Assembly: GCA_030698225.1 (NCBI GenBank)
Contig: JAUYNR010000009.1
Coordinates: 1-46,112 of the forward strand
Length of the DNA stretch: 46,112 nt
Reading direction: 5' to 3'
From: Oxalobacteraceae bacterium
GTDB taxonomy: Bacteria > Pseudomonadota > Gammaproteobacteria > Burkholderiales > Burkholderiaceae_D
In this document: positions 1 through 7,947 of the stretch, in pieces
Numbering within the stretch: position 1 is the stretch's first letter
Layout: each line of letters begins with the position of its first letter
Program-made: the position numbers and the translations under genes
The notes under the pieces: generated by a model
The model's input: only the letters and a program-made list of their open reading frames with translations
What the model was told of the DNA's origin: nothing
Databases searched by the model: none

Positions 1-165
1 TGTCCCCTGTCAACGCTTCGCCCCACACCTCACGATGTGCAACGCATGACTCGGGGTCAGAGTGATTCGCCATTTCTTCCCTGTATTGAACTTGCATCAA
101 CTACGATCTGCCAGCTTATGCTGGCGCACTATCTATTCAGCCCTGTATAAGATGGATCATAAAGT

Positions 166-275
166 TCGTCGTCCCCGCGAAGAGCCTGCCCTCGAATGCT
201 TGAGTCGGGGGCGGGGATCCAGAGGCCGGTTATCAGCTTTGCGCAGTCTGGGTTCCCGCTTTCGCGGGAATGACG
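166..275. repeat. REP-like palindromic repeat (GCGGGAA type)
   Basis: The right half is a perfect hairpin: TTCCCGC (253-259), a TTTC loop, then GCGGGAA (264-270), followed by TGACGG. The left half (166-225) carries a related, diverged unit with CCCCGCGA and GGCGGGGATCCAGA in opposite orientation. The flanks (ATCCAGA, TCTGGGTTCCCGC, GGGAATGACG) match the common extragenic palindromes of many proteobacteria, as far as I recall that family. Its function is unknown; it probably forms a stem-loop in either strand. Confidence 0.6.
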
Positions 276-387
276 GTTTTGAATTTTAAGAGCTGTCCCA
301 AAGGGAGCTGAATAGTTACGATTGATGTAATTAAATGGCGAGTATCATCAAAAACACGATGCCTTCCGCACGTATTCATTAGAGATT

Positions 388-540
388 ATGAAATACAGCA
401 TTCAGTATATTTTTTCGCCAAAAATGCTCTCCACCTCGGTTTTTCAAATCAAAATCGATCACGACACACAGCAGGAAATTTCACCGGACGCGCTGGCCGC
501 ACGTATCATTCCGCTCTTTGGCGTGCATCGGATCTGTTGA
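388..540 (+). CDS. Possible 50-residue ORF of unknown function
   Basis: An ATG at 388 opens a frame of 50 codons ending in TGA at 538-540, just ahead of the paaX remnant. The peptide begins MKYSIQYIFSPKML and shows no motif I recognise. No good Shine-Dalgarno sequence precedes it. It could be a genuine small protein, the remnant of a decayed gene or chance. The neighbouring gene is clearly decayed, so a remnant is plausible. Confidence 0.2.
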   Translation: MKYSIQYIFSPKMLSTSVFQIKIDHDTQQEISPDALAARIIPLFGVHRIC

Positions 541-604
541 TTTGCCCCTGCATCTTGATGGGTAAAATCCAGAAGCGCATGCCGCCGCTTTTCACCAACC
601 ACCA

Positions 605-1520
605 ATGAAAAACCCCAGCATCGACCAATGGATCCAGCACTTCATGGCAACCGATCCGCCTCGCTCCAAATCGGTTGTGATGACCGTCTTTGGCGACTCG
701 ATCGCCCCGCATGGCGGCGCCGTCTGGCTCGGCAGCCTGATCGAATTGCTGGCCCCGTTCGGGATCAGCGACCGCCTGGTGCGCACCAGCATATTCCGGC
801 TGGCAGATGAAGGCTGGCTGGAAGCCAGGCGTGATGGACGGAGCAGCCTGTACACGCTGACCGACTCGGGGCTGCGTCGCATTTAACTGGCGTATCGCCG
901 TATTTACGCGCCGCCCAACCTGGCACGGCAGGGCAACTGGATCTTCCTGTTTGCGCCGCCCGGCACTATCAGCGCCACCGAACGGGGCGCGCTGCGCAAG
1001 GAATTGCTATGGGAAGGCTTCAGCATGATTGCACCCGGCGTGTTCGGACACCCGGGCAACAATATGGAAGTGCTGGAAGAAATCCTGGGTCGGGGTGCGC
1101 GGCAAGCTGTTCATCTGCCAGGTCAGCGAATTGAGCCAGGTCAGAACCCGCCCCCTGTGCGACCTGGTCGAGCATGGATGGGATCTGAAACCGGTATTGC
1201 AAGGCTACCAGCACTTCATCAAGCAGTTCGGATCACTGTTGAGGCAGCTTGACGACGCCACCGAACCGGAACAGGCGTTCGTGATCAGGACGCTGCTGAT
1301 GCATGCGTTCCGCCGCGTCCAGTTGCCCGACCCGCTGCTGCCGCTCGAATTGCTGCCTAAAAACTGGCCGGGCATCGCCGCCTATGAGCTATGCCACCAG
1401 ATAGACCAGCGCACCTATGCCAGCGCCGGGCAATACTTGCTGGCGACGCTGCGCCGCGAAGATGACGCCATCGCGCCGGCAACGCCTGATTTTTACCGGC
1501 GTTTTGGCGGCTTGCCTTAG
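605..1520 (+). pseudogene. paaX: paaX pseudogene (phenylacetyl-CoA-responsive repressor)
   Basis: PaaX is the GntR-like repressor of aerobic phenylacetate (paa) genes and is released by phenylacetyl-CoA. The first 93 codons encode the winged-helix domain (for example FGISDRLVRTSIFRLADEGW). They end at an in-frame TAA (884-886), after which the same frame continues with PaaX-like YRRIYAPPNLARQGNW. A second lesion, a one-base frame change near 1088-1097, moves the reading into another frame that continues KLFICQVSEL to a TGA-free PaaX C-terminal domain ending at 1520. The combined length, about 305 codons, matches intact PaaX. Two independent lesions argue for real decay, although a draft-assembly error could explain one. 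The intact ancestor would have sat beside the porin gene. Confidence 0.85.
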
Positions 1521-1610
1521 ACTCCGCCGGCAATCGCCGCCGAAGCGCTGCCTTTCTTCTCCGGCGTTGATTGCAGACCAGTTTTCAGAAAAAACTATCG
1601 CGCTGTCGAA

Positions 1611-2690
1611 TCAGAATGAATGACGAATGCCGGTCATAATGCCGGTCTGATTCATTCCGGCTCCTACGGTATCGCCGGCACCCGCTGCGATGGCGGCAGT
1701 ACCGTCATTGCGAATATGGCCGGCTGAAGCGTAGACCGCAGTGCGTTTCGAGAAGTTGTAGGTCGCCCGGGCAGTGAGCAGGGTAGACGCATCGGGACTG
1801 TTCTTGACGTTCAGACGGGAAACCTGGGTATCCAGCACCCAGTCATTCGCGAACGGATAACTCACTCCCAAATAATACAGATCGGCCGTGTTATCAGATG
1901 CGGTATGCGTCTTGCGTTTAATCAGGCCCAGGCCGACCTTGGCCTCGCCGAACATCGCATAGCCATTCAAGGAAATGCGTTCGACGTTGAAGCTGCTGTT
2001 GGTCAAGCCGCCGGCCGCGCCTGGACCGCCGTACAGCTTGTCGTAGGCGGTGGCGACGCCAAAGGACTTGGTGTCATACGCGAGCAACGCGGTTACCTGG
2101 CGACAAGCCTTTGCATCGCCGGCGACTTCGCCCGCACAATTGGTTCCGGCAGGTCCGCCGGCGGCAGAGGCATCGCGCCCGAAGCTATACGTTGCACCCA
2201 CCGTGACATCGGCAAATTTCCCCAGATAAGCGATGGCGTTATCGCTGCGGGAATTGGGCAGGTAGCCGTCAAGACTGCCGATGCCATGAATGTTCGGACC
2301 CATGACGTCCGCTTTGAGCATCGACAGGTAAGTCATGTTGACCTGGCGGCCGAACATGAGCGTCCCGTAGCTATTTTTCAAACCGACATAGACCTGACGG
2401 CCAAACAGCCGCCCCTGCCCTTGCACGCCGGTATCGGGAGAGAAACCGGTCTCAAGTACAAAAATTGCTTTCAAATCCCCACCCAAGTCTTCCGTTCCCT
2501 TGAATCCGAGACGCGATGGGAATGATCCGGTCACCGATGGCATTTTCACCAATGACTTCCCCGCTGAATTGGTGTTTGTCACATATTCAATACCGGTATC
2601 GACGATGCCGTAGATCACCGTTTGTGCCATTGCACCAGTTGAACAAAGTCCAGCCGCAATAGCCATTGCACCATATGTATATTTTTTCAT
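1611..2690 (-). CDS. Gram-negative general porin (OmpC/Omp32 type)
   Basis: This is a 359-residue outer-membrane porin precursor. The start is taken at MKKYTYG because it gives a canonical signal peptide (residues 1-22, ending GAMA before QTVIYG) and is preceded by GGAGACGAAGG. An in-frame GTG five codons upstream is less likely. The mature protein opens with VIYGIVDTGIEYV and ends in a terminal phenylalanine (GIRHSF), the outer-membrane assembly signal. It contains the typical loop-3 and strand motifs such as RLGFKGTEDLGGDLKAIF and GRQVYVGLKNSYGTLMFGRQ. It forms passive trimeric channels, and its position next to an aromatic-acid operon suggests uptake of anionic aromatics. It is transcribed alone, away from the acyl-CoA dehydrogenase unit. 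Confidence 0.92.
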   Translation of the reverse strand: MKKYTYGAMAIAAGLCSTGAMAQTVIYGIVDTGIEYVTNTNSAGKSLVKMPSVTGSFPSRLGFKGTEDLGGDLKAIFVLETGFSPDTGVQGQGRLFGRQVYVGLKNSYGTLMFGRQVNMTYLSMLKADVMGPNIHGIGSLDGYLPNSRSDNAIAYLGKFADVTVGATYSFGRDASAAGGPAGTNCAGEVAGDAKACRQVTALLAYDTKSFGVATAYDKLYGGPGAAGGLTNSSFNVERISLNGYAMFGEAKVGLGLIKRKTHTASDNTADLYYLGVSYPFANDWVLDTQVSRLNVKNSPDASTLLTARATYNFSKRTAVYASAGHIRNDGTAAIAAGAGDTVGAGMNQTGIMTGIRHSF

Positions 2691-2804
2691 TACCTTCGTC
2701 TCCACCTTGAAATTAGGATTGTTTTTTAATTGCGTTACTGCCTATTGTTTATCTGACACCTCCCTCGTTATTGCTATGATTTTGGCGACAGCCGTCCCTT
2801 GCGA

Positions 2805-2814
2805 GTCAATTGAC
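2805..2814. promoter_or_regulatory. 10-bp palindrome upstream of porin
   Basis: GTCAATTGAC is a perfect palindrome in the 200-bp gap between the porin start and the acyl-CoA dehydrogenase stop. It lies about 115 bp upstream of the porin ATG. It could be an operator or a chance palindrome; no flanking -35/-10 pair is convincing. Confidence 0.2.
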
Positions 2815-2890
2815 AATTTTCATCGGGACAGTGTTTTTTTTACAGGTGGATAGCCGGTTCTTCACTCATCGGCATCGGTATCTGCTGGCC

Positions 2891-4678
2891 TCAAAGTGCT
2901 GCACAGTCATACCCGGCAACCGTCTCTCCGCCCCGGATGACGGTACGGGTCCAGGCGGCTGCATGCGGGGTGACATGGCCAAAATAGAATCTGGAAAGAT
3001 CGACAATGCCGCCCAGGTAAGCCGCATCGCCTTCGCCGGCCACTAGCCTGGCCTGTGCCGCCAACGCGGCGCGCCCCATTTGCCAGCCGCCGCAGACCGT
3101 ACCCAGCAAATGGAGGAAAGGCACCGCACCCGACAACACGCAATCGAGATGCGCGCGGCCATTGGCCAGAATCCACTCCAGCGTGCGTTCGAGCAGCGCA
3201 ATATCCTCCAGCAGCGCAGCGCCCAGCGACGACAGAGCCTCGTCGGCAGATAGGCGGAGCGCCGTTTCACGCATCTCGGCCATCAACTCGGTCAGCGTTG
3301 CGCCGCCCTCGCGCAAAATCTTGCGTCCGATCAGATCAATGGCCTGAATGCCGGTGGTGCCTTCGTAAATCGTCATGATGCGGGCATCGCGGAAGTACTG
3401 GGCGACGCCGGTTTCCTCGACAAAACCCATCCCACCGTTGATCTGAATCGCCGTGTCGCACACTTCGTTGCCGATCTCGGTGCACCAGCCCTTGGCCACT
3501 GGCATCAGCAAATCGACGTAACGCCGGCACTTTTCAGCCGCCGCCGCATCCGGGTCATGCTGCGCGCGGTCGAACCAGCCCGCCGCCGTGTACAGCAACG
3601 CGCGGGCCGCCATGATGCGGGCGCGCATCGACAGCAGCATGCGCTTGACGTCGGGGTGATGGACGATAGTCTGGCCGTTCTCGCCAGAGACCGCATTCCT
3701 GCCCTGAACCCGTTCGCGAGCATAGGCCAGCGCATGCTGATAGGCGCGCTCGCCCAGTCCCACGCCCTGCACGCCAACGCCAAAGCGGGCCTCGTTCATC
3801 ATCACGAACATGTACTCCAGTCCGCGATTGCGTTCACCGACCAGGTAGCCGGCGGCCCCGCCGTTGTCGCCATAGCTCATGGTGCAGGTCGGGCTGCCGT
3901 GGATACCCATCTTGTGTTCAATCGAGATACAGCGCACATCATTGCGCGCACCGGGCGAGCCGTCCGGATTCACCAGATATTTTGGCACCACGAACATCGA
4001 AATGCCCTTGACGCCCGCTGGCGCATCGGGCAACCGTGCCAGCACCAGATGGATGATGTTCGCGGTCAGCTCATGCTCGCCGTACGAGATGAATATCTTC
4101 TGGCCGAACACCCGGTAGGTCCCGTCAGCCTGCGCTTCGGCGCGGGTGCGGGTCGCAGCAAGATCGGATCCCGCCTGCGGCTCGGTAAGGTTCATCGTTC
4201 CGCCCCACTCGCCACTGACCAGCTTGGGCAGAAAGGTCGCCTTCAGTTCGTCACAGCCGGCCAGCAAGATCGCCGCTGCCTCGCCAACATTAAGCTGGGG
4301 CAGCATCGCGAATGCCAGGTTGGCCGAAAACCACATTTCCCACACAGGGGTCGACACCAGCTTCGGCAAACCTTGCCCGCCAAATTCGGGCGGCAGCGAC
4401 AGCCCGACCCAGCCGGCCGACTGGAACTGCGCGTAGGCCTCCTGCCAGCCGTCGGGAGCAATCACACGCTCGCCCTCAAGCCGGCAGCCCTGTTGATCGC
4501 CAGTGCGATTGATCGGCGCCAGCACGCCTGCGGCAAACTTCCCGGCTTCTTCAAGAATCGCTTCGGCCAAGTCCGGCGTGGCCTCCTCGCAACCGGGCAA
4601 GGAGGAAATTTCGTCCAGCCCGGCCAACCCGGAGAGGATGAACTGCATGTCGCGCAGAGGGGCGTTATAGTCGATCAT
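2891..4678 (-). CDS. Acyl-CoA dehydrogenase, AcdA-type with C-terminal extension (595 aa)
   Basis: FAD enzyme that introduces the alpha,beta double bond into an acyl-CoA. In this operon that would be an aryl-propanoyl-CoA, giving a cinnamoyl-type CoA. The start MIDYNAPLRDMQ follows the thioesterase stop by 7 bp; longer readings into the thioesterase frame are not needed. The central domain has GTMNLTEPQAGSDLAATRTRA (about 160-180) for FAD and substrate binding. The C-terminal helical domain has ARIMTIYEGTTGIQAIDLIG with E439 as probable catalytic base. At about 600 residues it matches the long AcdA/DUF1974 type rather than the 380-residue short-chain type. It is last in the beta-oxidation operon. 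Saturated substrates such as 3-(4-hydroxyphenyl)propanoate would require it, while p-coumarate would not. Substrate assignment is inference. Confidence 0.9.
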   Translation of the reverse strand: MIDYNAPLRDMQFILSGLAGLDEISSLPGCEEATPDLAEAILEEAGKFAAGVLAPINRTGDQQGCRLEGERVIAPDGWQEAYAQFQSAGWVGLSLPPEFGGQGLPKLVSTPVWEMWFSANLAFAMLPQLNVGEAAAILLAGCDELKATFLPKLVSGEWGGTMNLTEPQAGSDLAATRTRAEAQADGTYRVFGQKIFISYGEHELTANIIHLVLARLPDAPAGVKGISMFVVPKYLVNPDGSPGARNDVRCISIEHKMGIHGSPTCTMSYGDNGGAAGYLVGERNRGLEYMFVMMNEARFGVGVQGVGLGERAYQHALAYARERVQGRNAVSGENGQTIVHHPDVKRMLLSMRARIMAARALLYTAAGWFDRAQHDPDAAAAEKCRRYVDLLMPVAKGWCTEIGNEVCDTAIQINGGMGFVEETGVAQYFRDARIMTIYEGTTGIQAIDLIGRKILREGGATLTELMAEMRETALRLSADEALSSLGAALLEDIALLERTLEWILANGRAHLDCVLSGAVPFLHLLGTVCGGWQMGRAALAAQARLVAGEGDAAYLGGIVDLSRFYFGHVTPHAAAWTRTVIRGGETVAGYDCAAL

Positions 4679-4685
4679 GGTGGCC

Positions 4686-5105
4686 TTATTCGCAAAGAGC
4701 CCGGAAGTCTTCCGGAATCGGGGTGGCCTTGATGCGCAGAGTGTTTTCAGGATCCCGGATCGCCAACACCCGGACCTCGCGCCCTTCCGCCAGCACGGTT
4801 TCACCACGCCGCGCAACGTGGCGTATGACGAAGCTTTTTGTCTTCCACTCGACAACCGAGGATTCGATTTCGATGTCCTCGCCGTAGGTGGCGGAGTTCA
4901 TGAACTTCGCTCCGACATCGACCAGGGGCGTGCCGATGGCGCCGCGCGTCGCCAGCGTCTCGCGCCAGCTCGGCATACCGCAAGCGGTGAAAAACTCGTG
5001 GCTGCTGGTATCGAACCACCTGAAATAATTGGCAAAATACACGATCTGCGCCGGGTCGCAATCGCTGAAAGCAATGCGCATGCGAAAAATGTTTCTACGT
5101 GCCAT
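4686..5105 (-). CDS. Hotdog-fold acyl-CoA thioesterase, 4-hydroxybenzoyl-CoA thioesterase family
   Basis: A 139-residue single hotdog domain. The N-terminal motif FSDCDPAQIVYFANYFRWFD carries the nucleophile-activating aspartate (D17), as in 4-hydroxybenzoyl-CoA thioesterase and YbgC/FadM relatives. The ATG at 5105 is preferred because GAGGTG lies just upstream; a GTG at 5114 would add three residues and overlap the SDR stop. It lies between the dehydrogenase genes of a side-chain beta-oxidation operon, so its likely role is hydrolysis of the aroyl-CoA product to free hydroxybenzoate plus CoA, or rescue of trapped CoA. A second, similar thioesterase lies at 31012-31443. Confidence 0.88.
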   Translation of the reverse strand: MARRNIFRMRIAFSDCDPAQIVYFANYFRWFDTSSHEFFTACGMPSWRETLATRGAIGTPLVDVGAKFMNSATYGEDIEIESSVVEWKTKSFVIRHVARRGETVLAEGREVRVLAIRDPENTLRIKATPIPEDFRALCE

Positions 5106-5110
5106 GATTT

Positions 5111-5878
5111 TCACCTCGGTGCCAGGCGGATCGAGCCGTCCAGACGAATCGTCTCGCCGTTGAGCATTTCGTTCTCGACTATGTGCCGCGCCAGCGCAGC
5201 AAATTCGTCGGGACGCCCAAGCCGGGAGGGAAATGGCACGGCCTTGCCGAGCGACTCCTGCACCTCAGCGGACAGCGCATCCATCATCGGCGTGCGGAAC
5301 AGGCCGGGGGCGATGGTCAGTACGCGAATGCCGTGGCGCGCCAGTTCCCGCGCAATCGGCAAGGTCATCGACACGATGCCGCCCTTGGACGCAGCATAAG
5401 CGGCCTGCCCGATCTGGCCTTCATAGGCGGCGACCGAGGCGGTGCTGATGATCACCCCGCGTTCGCCGGCGGCATTCGGCTCGCTCTTGCTTATCGCATC
5501 CGCAGCCAGCCGAATCATGTTGAAACTGCCGATCAGATTGACCTGCACGGTTCGCGCGAAAGAGGCGAGCCGATGCGGCCCCTCCTTGCCGATGACCTTC
5601 TCCGCGTCGCCAATGCCCGCGCAGTTGATCAGGCCCTGCAGCCCGCCGAAGCGCTCGGTCGCCAGCTTGACCACGCTTGCGCCGTCGGTTTCGGATGTGA
5701 CGTCGGTCTTGCAGAAGGCTGCGCGGCTGCCGAGTTCGACAACCAGCTTTTCTCCTGCGGCAGCATTCACGTCCGCAATGACAACTTGCGCGCCCAGCGA
5801 ATGAAACAGGCGGACGGTGGACTCGCCGAGACCGGAACTGCCACCAGTGACAATGAAGGTGGATCCATTGAATTGCAT
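5111..5878 (-). CDS. SDR-family 3-hydroxyacyl-CoA dehydrogenase (HSD10-like)
   Basis: A 255-residue short-chain dehydrogenase. It shows the nucleotide motif TGGSSGLG (11-18), an acidic residue after beta-2 (IADVN) favouring NAD, NCAG (85-88), N114, S148 and the YAASK active site (Y161, K165), plus [10 protein letters not shown] after the catalytic helix. The sequence resembles type II 3-hydroxyacyl-CoA dehydrogenases (HSD17B10 type). That fits the third step of side-chain beta-oxidation between hydratase and thiolase. A strong AGGAGAACA ribosome site precedes the ATG, and it follows the thiolase stop by 12 bp. A generic 3-oxoacyl-ACP-reductase-type label is possible, but the operon favours the CoA role. 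Confidence 0.88.
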   Translation of the reverse strand: MQFNGSTFIVTGGSSGLGESTVRLFHSLGAQVVIADVNAAAGEKLVVELGSRAAFCKTDVTSETDGASVVKLATERFGGLQGLINCAGIGDAEKVIGKEGPHRLASFARTVQVNLIGSFNMIRLAADAISKSEPNAAGERGVIISTASVAAYEGQIGQAAYAASKGGIVSMTLPIARELARHGIRVLTIAPGLFRTPMMDALSAEVQESLGKAVPFPSRLGRPDEFAALARHIVENEMLNGETIRLDGSIRLAPR

Positions 5879-5890
5879 ATTGTTCTCCTT

Positions 5891-7147
5891 TTATGCGCGC
5901 TCGACCAGGATCGCCACGCCCTGACCGCCCCCGGCGCAGGCCGAGGAAATACCGAACTGCTGATCAGCTTCATGGAGTTGGCGGGCAACCGTGGTGGTCA
6001 GGCGGACGCCGGAGGTACCCAGTGGATGACCGATGGCAATCGCGCCGCCATGCACGTTGGTTCGGTCACGTTGCAAACCGAGCTCCCGTTCGCAGGCAAG
6101 GTATTGCGCGCCAAAGGCTTCGTTGATTTCGACCCGACCGACGTCCGGTAGCGACAAACCTGCCTTGGCGAGCACCGCGCGAATCGCCGGTGCCGGGCCT
6201 ATGCCCATGATTTCCGGCGGAACCGCAACCGCAGCTCCCGCAACCACGCGGGCCAGCGGCTTCAGGCCATGCGCGCGCACATAGTCGCCATGGGCGACGA
6301 TGACCGCTGCAGCGCCATCGACTATCGCCGAGCTGTTGCCGCCGGTCTGCACGCCGCCAAACGCCGGCTTGAGCTTTTGCAACAGCTCCAGGCTGGTCGG
6401 GCGCACATGCTCGTCACGACCGAATGACTCCACGCCCTTGCCTGCCAGCTTGAGGCTGCGCGGCTTGTAGCCGTCCAGCTCCCACTGTGAATTGACCACC
6501 GGCACGACTTCGTCGTTGAAGTAACCTGCGTCCCAGGCTGCGATGGCGCGCGCAAAACTCTGCGCGGCAAACCGATCGACTTCTTCGCGGCTGATGCCAT
6601 AGCGCCTGGCAAGATTCTCGGCGGTATCGCCCATGCCAATTCCCGGCGCGGTGTCCTTGGTGGCTTCCCACAGGAAATCCCGGAAATCGACCTGTCCCAT
6701 GCGAAAACCGTTGCGGTGGGTATACGACGCCACAGGATTGCGCGACATCGATTCGGTACCGACGCACAGCACCACTTTCGCCTTGCCCAGCGTAATCTGG
6801 TCGGCGGCGGCGATGATGGTCTCGAAGCCGGTGCCGCACAGACGCTGCACCAGCAGCGCGGGTACATTCGGATTCACGCCTGAATACAGGCCGATGTGGC
6901 GCGGCAGGAAATAGGCGTCGAAGCTGGCCTGAGCCATGTTGCCGGCGACGATCGCGTTGATCTCGCTGGCGGGAATACCGCTGTTCTCGAACAGCGCACG
7001 CGCAGCAAAGATTCCAAGATCGGTCGGCGAGACATCGCGCAGCACGCTGCCGTAATCGGCGAACGGTGTGCGGGCGCCCGCCACCAGCCAGATGTCGTCG
7101 TAAGCTGCGGCCATGGCCGCCGCTTCGGATTGGGAATACGGATTCAT
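5891..7147 (-). CDS. Thiolase (3-ketoacyl-CoA thiolase / acetyl-CoA C-acyltransferase)
   Basis: A 418-residue thiolase II-type enzyme. The acyl-accepting cysteine is C104 in QRLCGTGFE. The C-terminal motifs NEAFGAQ, GGAIAIGHPLGTSGVR (catalytic His) and SACAGGGQG (second Cys) are intact. In this operon it would cleave an aryl-3-oxopropanoyl-CoA with CoA to aroyl-CoA plus acetyl-CoA. The start codon overlaps the hydratase stop by 4 bp (ATGA), showing translational coupling. The unusually long N-terminal segment (about 17 residues before IWLVAGARTPFA) may mean that a downstream Met (M12) is used, though the ATGA overlap supports the longer form. Confidence 0.92.
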   Translation of the reverse strand: MNPYSQSEAAAMAAAYDDIWLVAGARTPFADYGSVLRDVSPTDLGIFAARALFENSGIPASEINAIVAGNMAQASFDAYFLPRHIGLYSGVNPNVPALLVQRLCGTGFETIIAAADQITLGKAKVVLCVGTESMSRNPVASYTHRNGFRMGQVDFRDFLWEATKDTAPGIGMGDTAENLARRYGISREEVDRFAAQSFARAIAAWDAGYFNDEVVPVVNSQWELDGYKPRSLKLAGKGVESFGRDEHVRPTSLELLQKLKPAFGGVQTGGNSSAIVDGAAAVIVAHGDYVRAHGLKPLARVVAGAAVAVPPEIMGIGPAPAIRAVLAKAGLSLPDVGRVEINEAFGAQYLACERELGLQRDRTNVHGGAIAIGHPLGTSGVRLTTTVARQLHEADQQFGISSACAGGGQGVAILVERA

Positions 7148-7914
7148 GTCTGCGGTCCTTTGCCCTTACGGTTCAGAAAGTGCCCGATGCGTTCGGCCAC
7201 TTGCGGGCTGGTCTGGGTCAATGCCGCAGTCAGCGACTCGACATAGAAGCCGTCATCGGCGGCCATGTTGTCGATGCGGGAGATGGCGGTGACCATCGCC
7301 CAGTTGGCCATCGGCGCGTTCTCTGCGATGCGCTTTGCCAGTTCTTTCGCCTTGGCCAGACTCTCACCCTTGCCGACCAGATAGTGCGACAGCCCCAGCG
7401 CCTGCCCCTCCTCGGCCTTGTAGATGCGTCCGGTCAGCATCATTTCGCACATTCTGCCAGGGCCGATGATCTTCGCCACCCGCACCGAGGCGCCACCGCC
7501 GACGAAGATCCCGTGCCGGCCTTCCGGCAATTGGTAGATCGTGTCCGGTTCGGCGATCCGGACATGGGTCGCCATTGCCAGTTCCAGCCCGCCACCGATC
7601 ACCGCACCCTGCAGCGCCGCCACCACCGGGATGCCACCCATCTGGATCCGGTTGAAAATGCGGTGCCACCATTGCGAATGTTTCATTACCCCAAACGGCT
7701 CGCGGTGCTGATGTTCGGCCAGATCGAGGCCGGCGCAGAAATGATTGCCCTCGCCCGCCAGGATGATCACGCGGGTGCCTTCCGGAGTTGCCTCGATTGC
7801 TTCTTCCAGCGACTTCAACAAGCGGTCACTGACCGCATTGCGCTTCTCCGGCCGCGCCAGCGTGATGGTGTAGATCGCTTCTTCAAACACCGCCTTGACC
7901 AATTGATCACTCAT
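7144..7914 (-). CDS. Enoyl-CoA hydratase/isomerase (crotonase family)
   Basis: A 256-residue crotonase. The oxyanion-hole segments are HFCAGLD (58-64) and GAVIGGGLELA (103-113). The two catalytic glutamates of crotonase align with E111 and E131 (LPEGRHG). The start MSDQL follows a strong GGAGGAAG site; five upstream in-frame codons are ignored. Expected reaction: hydration of a cinnamoyl-type CoA to the 3-hydroxyacyl-CoA. A separate SDR and thiolase follow, so the pathway appears to be true beta-oxidation rather than the retro-aldol route of feruloyl-CoA hydratase/lyase, which would give an aldehyde; no aldehyde dehydrogenase is present. It sits 33 bp after the ligase gene. Confidence 0.9.
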   Translation of the reverse strand: MSDQLVKAVFEEAIYTITLARPEKRNAVSDRLLKSLEEAIEATPEGTRVIILAGEGNHFCAGLDLAEHQHREPFGVMKHSQWWHRIFNRIQMGGIPVVAALQGAVIGGGLELAMATHVRIAEPDTIYQLPEGRHGIFVGGGASVRVAKIIGPGRMCEMMLTGRIYKAEEGQALGLSHYLVGKGESLAKAKELAKRIAENAPMANWAMVTAISRIDNMAADDGFYVESLTAALTQTSPQVAERIGHFLNRKGKGPQT

Positions 7915-7947
7915 TCGAACTTCCTCCAAAATATTTCACACATTCAG

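Larger units (their letters stand above)
1..604. other. Non-coding left edge with hairpin repeats
   Basis: No convincing full-length gene is visible here. The stretch holds a compound hairpin repeat (166-275), two copies of the 8-mer CTATTCAG (133-140; reverse strand 308-315), and a short possible reading frame at 388-540. It lies upstream of the broken paaX and probably contains the old paaX promoter. Confidence 0.5.

Noticed and set aside
61..73. Possible PaaX operator (TGATTCGCCAT)
   Set aside because: Only part of the remembered PaaX consensus matches, the palindromic half is absent, and it is more than 500 bp from paaX.
3557..4732. 391-codon plus-strand open frame
   Set aside because: It is antisense to the acyl-CoA dehydrogenase, whose motifs are intact on the other strand.
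7144..7914. Feruloyl-CoA hydratase/lyase (vanillin-forming)
   Set aside because: The operon has thiolase and 3-hydroxyacyl-CoA dehydrogenase and no aldehyde dehydrogenase, so a plain hydratase is more consistent.
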